Origin: an uncultured Oscillospiraceae bacterium
GTDB lineage: Bacteria > Bacillota > Clostridia > UBA1212 > SIG427
Assembly (NCBI GenBank): GCA_902465325.1
Contig: CABQMV010000095.1
Location: 1-7,595 of the forward strand
DNA length: 7,595 bases
Reading direction: 5' to 3'
Shown piece after piece: positions 4,993 through 7,595 of this stretch (position 1 is the stretch's first letter; each line of letters begins with the position of its first letter). The position numbers and the translations under genes were made by a program. The notes below the pieces were generated by a model, which was not told where the DNA came from, did not search any database, and worked only from the letters and a program-made list of their open reading frames with translations.

Positions 4993-7110
4993 TTATATTT
5001 TCCATATATCAATTCTTCCGGCAAAATGGGCTTTTATTTTTATATAGTCTGCAGACTTAATTGTGTTATTGCTGTCAATATCCGCCGCCAGAAACGAAGC
5101 CCCTGTCAGCTGCGCCGTACCCCCTATATACTTTTTAATTCGTATATAGTCGCTGCTGGTAATTCTGCCGTCTCCGTTCACATCTCCCTTGACCACGATG
5201 GTGTAATCCGTGTCATGGCAGGTAAGGGTCCCTCCGGTCCCCACAAAATCACCTTTTGTGCCGGAAAGCGAAAGGGCTGAAGTATCCTTGATCAGGTCAA
5301 AAAGCTGCTCTCCTGTCCGTGCCCCGGGAATGTAGAGATACGACCCGTCAATATAGCAATTGGCGCCCGTCTGAAACTCCAGCGCATTTTCCGCCTTCTC
5401 CAGCAAAGCAACCCAGTCATAGGAATCCGGCTTCTCTCCCAGCTCCAGAATGCCAGCCTTGGCAAACCGCAGCTCAGGATCAGACAGATATTCTCCAGTA
5501 CAGGGATTAAACCAGGAAACCTTATAATACGTTTCGTTAAGCTTTTTAAAGGTCCCTGTAGAACGGGTACGGCTATAAAAATACGCTACAATTCTGTCAT
5601 AATCCTTCCGCGCTACAGAATAGTACACATCTGAGCCGGCAGGCAGAAAACGGGAGGCAGATTCAAACTGCGGCTTCAGCAGCCACCATTGCTGCTCCTC
5701 CAGAAATGCTTTCATATAACCCAGCTGGGCAGCAGCCGGCAGCTGCAGACTTTCCTGCCAGGTGATATCCATGTCAGACCGATACAGGGTTTCATAAGAA
5801 TCAGAAACCTTATCCGGTACAGCGCCCCCCCATATGCCAGGAGCGTCATAGGCACTCCAAATCTTAGCCGAGCCGTAGCCATAACCATACATTCCGTTTA
5901 AATAGGAAGTCCATCCCTGCGCTCTGGCGCCGGCTGTAGTCGTCCAGAAATGGTCATAGCGCCCTTCATAATTGACAATGACCTTTTCCTTCCCGTAATA
6001 CCAGTAGTTACTAGCCTGATAAAAGGGAAACTGACTGTCAATATCAAAACCAAACTGAGACGCCCACCAGTTATGTCCCTCTACCTCTCCAAAAGCCGAA
6101 TTAGAGGCCGTGGTATAGCTGGAATGCTCTTGATGAGCAGTTAAAGGACTTTTATAGGGATCATATCGGTGAATCCACTCTGCAACTTTCTTCCAGGGAT
6201 TTGTCTCTGCGGAAAAATCACTCTGATCCCCTCTCTCATAATAGTAATCATTGTCACATTCCTGGGCAGTGGTCCACATAACAGGATAAGAGCTATATCT
6301 GGCTACCCAGTAGCGGCAGAGCCGTTCTAGGTTTTCATCTGAAATTTTGTTCATATAGGCTCCCAGGGAGGTTGGATAGCTAAACTGGGAATTAGCATGG
6401 ACAAAACCGTAAGAGGCAATCATTTCAAAATATTTGTCAAGCTCCTGAAACTGCAAAAGCAGCTCTTCTGAAAACTCCTCAAATACTCCGGTCAGCCCAT
6501 CATTTCCATAGGCATTGGTCCAGATTCCCAACGGCTCACTTTGTATAACAGTAAAGCCTTGTTTGGCACGCTCCTCCAGTATAGCAGGAAAGCGGCTTTC
6601 CAAGTCCTCCAGCAGCATATGCCAGTGGGTATCTCCCAAATAGAAAAAAGGCGTCCCATCTGCATAAGTAAAATACCGGGTTCTGTCCTGCACACTGACA
6701 AAGCCGCGTTGATAAATGGGCAGATCACCCGTATAGGCAATACAGGAGATAGTTCCCTGTCTGTCATGCAGCCCTGTATCAGAAGAATTGTTGCACACCG
6801 TCCTGTATCTCCATTCTCCCAGCTCTGTCAGAGCAAAGCGAACCTTCCAGACTGCTCCGCCGTCCCAGAATCCCGGTACAGTGAACGTGGTTCCGGTTCT
6901 GCTATTGGTAAAAACCACATCCAGGTTCACGTCATAATAGGGTGCTTCATATTTTTGAGAGGCCGCAAAAGACAATTCCTGCGACAGCCATTGCTCTGCC
7001 GTCCCCGAAGCAGCCCAGGTCTCATAAACGCTAGCGGAACAAAACGCCGCAATGCCGACTAGCAATAAGCAAAATAATATTTTTGTGAAAAAGGCAGCTC
7101 TTTTTTTCAT
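4993..7110 (-). CDS. Secreted DUF4038 (GH140-like) glycoside hydrolase with C-terminal dockerin
   Basis: This 705-residue exported enzyme probably acts on plant polysaccharide side chains. In order it has: a signal peptide (about 1-34, MKKR then a hydrophobic core); a DUF5060-like beta-sandwich (about 40-125, PGFWDGGAVWKVRF, ELGEWRY); a DUF4038/apiosidase-like barrel (about 140-480); a C-terminal beta domain (about 490-560, resembling the 'putative collagen-binding' module, WFNPCTGEY); a linker domain (about 573-640); and a type I dockerin (642-699). Barrel marks are FFYLGDTHWHM (D160), MWTTAQECDND (E284), VIVNYEGRYD (E382) and the GMYGYGYGSAKIWS segment. E284 is a likely catalytic acid by motif; the nucleophile is not assigned. 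The dockerin calcium loops are D643/N645/D647/D654 and D677/D679/N681/D688. GH140 includes the rhamnogalacturonan-II apiosidase, but DUF4038 is broader. The ATG lies two bases after the upstream stop, with GGAAAGG inside that gene. Confidence 0.9.
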   Translation of the reverse strand: MKKRAAFFTKILFCLLLVGIAAFCSASVYETWAASGTAEQWLSQELSFAASQKYEAPYYDVNLDVVFTNSRTGTTFTVPGFWDGGAVWKVRFALTELGEWRYRTVCNNSSDTGLHDRQGTISCIAYTGDLPIYQRGFVSVQDRTRYFTYADGTPFFYLGDTHWHMLLEDLESRFPAILEERAKQGFTVIQSEPLGIWTNAYGNDGLTGVFEEFSEELLLQFQELDKYFEMIASYGFVHANSQFSYPTSLGAYMNKISDENLERLCRYWVARYSSYPVMWTTAQECDNDYYYERGDQSDFSAETNPWKKVAEWIHRYDPYKSPLTAHQEHSSYTTASNSAFGEVEGHNWWASQFGFDIDSQFPFYQASNYWYYGKEKVIVNYEGRYDHFWTTTAGARAQGWTSYLNGMYGYGYGSAKIWSAYDAPGIWGGAVPDKVSDSYETLYRSDMDITWQESLQLPAAAQLGYMKAFLEEQQWWLLKPQFESASRFLPAGSDVYYSVARKDYDRIVAYFYSRTRSTGTFKKLNETYYKVSWFNPCTGEYLSDPELRFAKAGILELGEKPDSYDWVALLEKAENALEFQTGANCYIDGSYLYIPGARTGEQLFDLIKDTSALSLSGTKGDFVGTGGTLTCHDTDYTIVVKGDVNGDGRITSSDYIRIKKYIGGTAQLTGASFLAADIDSNNTIKSADYIKIKAHFAGRIDIWKI

Positions 7111-7112
7111 TA

Positions 7113-7595
7113 TTACGCCTTTCCGCAGGATCCGCAGACTGCCATTTTATCCGTACAGAAATTGATAATTTCTGTACCGTCCTCCATGGTTTCGTCAATT
7201 TGAAAACTAATTTCCGCAACGCCCAGACAAATGGCTTTTTTCAGAGACAGCTCCGGAATCTCCGAACCACCGTCAAGGGCCAGGGGCGCACCGGTTCTCC
7301 GCCGCAGATTAAAAATAGTATCCAGGCAGTCGTTTGCGTTTTGATGGAACTGATCCGGAGAAATGTCCAATGCCAGGGCCTCTGCGCGCTTTGACATAAC
7401 CGGTTCCTGACAGCGCTTTGAGTATAAAGCCACAGGAACCTCCGCACAGTCCGCCACTTTCCGGGCCTTAGCACATACAGCGGGAGCGGCAATAACAATA
7501 AGAGGAGATTTTTTCATATTTCCGGCTTCTACAATTTTTTCTACAGTCTGGATATCTTCAGCCGCAAATGCCGGAACCGCATACCATTCTTCCGA
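7113..7595 (-). CDS. Shortened class II aldolase-like protein, active-site residues missing (start beyond window)
   Basis: 160 residues are visible; the frame stays open to the right edge. An ATG at 7517 is only internal: the 26 residues before it (WYAVPAF, then IQTVEKIVEAGN) match the usual start of class II fructose/tagatose-bisphosphate aldolases (YAVGAFNVNN..). Further family marks are SPLIVIA (residues 30-36), VPVALYS, APLALDGGSEIPELSLKKAI-CLGVAEI, and the C-terminal CGSCGKA, which mirrors the usual FGSxGKA. The family is about 280-310 residues; this protein would be about 170, and the middle of the barrel is absent. LDHG is replaced by LYSKR, LHGG has become LDGG, and no EAELG or GTAHG motif is present, so the zinc and catalytic residues are lost. 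It is intact as a frame, so it may be a working non-enzymatic protein or a decayed gene. It precedes the glycosidase by two bases and is probably co-transcribed. Confidence 0.75.
   Translation of the reverse strand, partial: SEEWYAVPAFAAEDIQTVEKIVEAGNMKKSPLIVIAAPAVCAKARKVADCAEVPVALYSKRCQEPVMSKRAEALALDISPDQFHQNANDCLDTIFNLRRRTGAPLALDGGSEIPELSLKKAICLGVAEISFQIDETMEDGTEIINFCTDKMAVCGSCGKA

Noticed and set aside
6541..7062. 173-residue plus-strand open frame opposite the glycosidase
   Set aside because: It is a shadow of the real gene: no family resemblance and an unlikely composition.
7039..7110. Lipoprotein signal in the glycosidase (Cys 24 after the hydrophobic core)
   Set aside because: The residue before the cysteine is Phe, which does not fit the lipobox. 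An ordinary signal peptide is more likely.
7241..7498. Alternative minus-strand frame of 85 residues inside the aldolase-like gene
   Set aside because: The composition is shadow-like (rich in Trp and Arg) and matches nothing known, while the overlapping frame matches aldolases.
7515..7517. ATG at 7517 as the start of the aldolase-like gene
   Set aside because: There is no ribosome site before it, and the upstream codons encode a recognisable aldolase N-terminus.

Overview
The window looks like the chromosome of an anaerobic, endospore-forming member of the Clostridia, most likely Lachnospiraceae-like. The evidence is a spoIIIA sporulation operon, an EF-P with the Gram-positive PGKG loop, a small Clostridia-type zinc-ribbon protein (CD1247-like), strong GGAGG ribosome sites and a secreted glycosidase with a type I dockerin. 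The assignment comes from protein family content only; no rRNA or other strict taxonomic marker is present.

Layout. Positions 1-2597 (minus strand) hold the first five genes of spoIIIA in the order AA-AB-AC-AD-AE; AE runs off the left edge. A probable sigma-E promoter (2629-2658) lies upstream of spoIIIAA. The 224-base intergenic region 2598-2821 is divergent: it also carries a sigma-A-like promoter (2753-2781) for efp. Positions 2822-3824 (plus strand) hold efp and then a cysteine-rich zinc-ribbon protein. Positions 3825-3987 are a convergent intergenic region with two strong hairpins that probably end transcription from both sides. Positions 3988-7595 (minus strand) hold a three-gene sugar-related cluster, in transcription order: a shortened class II aldolase-like protein (cut by the right edge), a secreted DUF4038/GH140-like glycoside hydrolase with a C-terminal dockerin, and a cytoplasmic TIM-barrel sugar isomerase with both metal sites apparently intact.

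How the genes work together. SpoIIIAA-AE are parts of the SpoIIIA-SpoIIQ channel between mother cell and forespore. EF-P is a housekeeping translation factor. The minus-strand cluster reads as a small glycan-use unit: an exported enzyme trims a sugar from plant polysaccharide while docked to a cohesin, and a cytoplasmic isomerase acts on a released sugar. The known activity of GH140 enzymes makes apiose a candidate substrate, but this is inference.

The most unusual item is the aldolase-like gene. It keeps the N-terminal start, the GGS-x-IP segment and the GSxGKA tail of class II fructose-bisphosphate aldolases. It lacks the middle of the barrel and every recognisable zinc or catalytic residue. 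No CRISPR array, tRNA, rRNA, insertion sequence or phage gene was seen.
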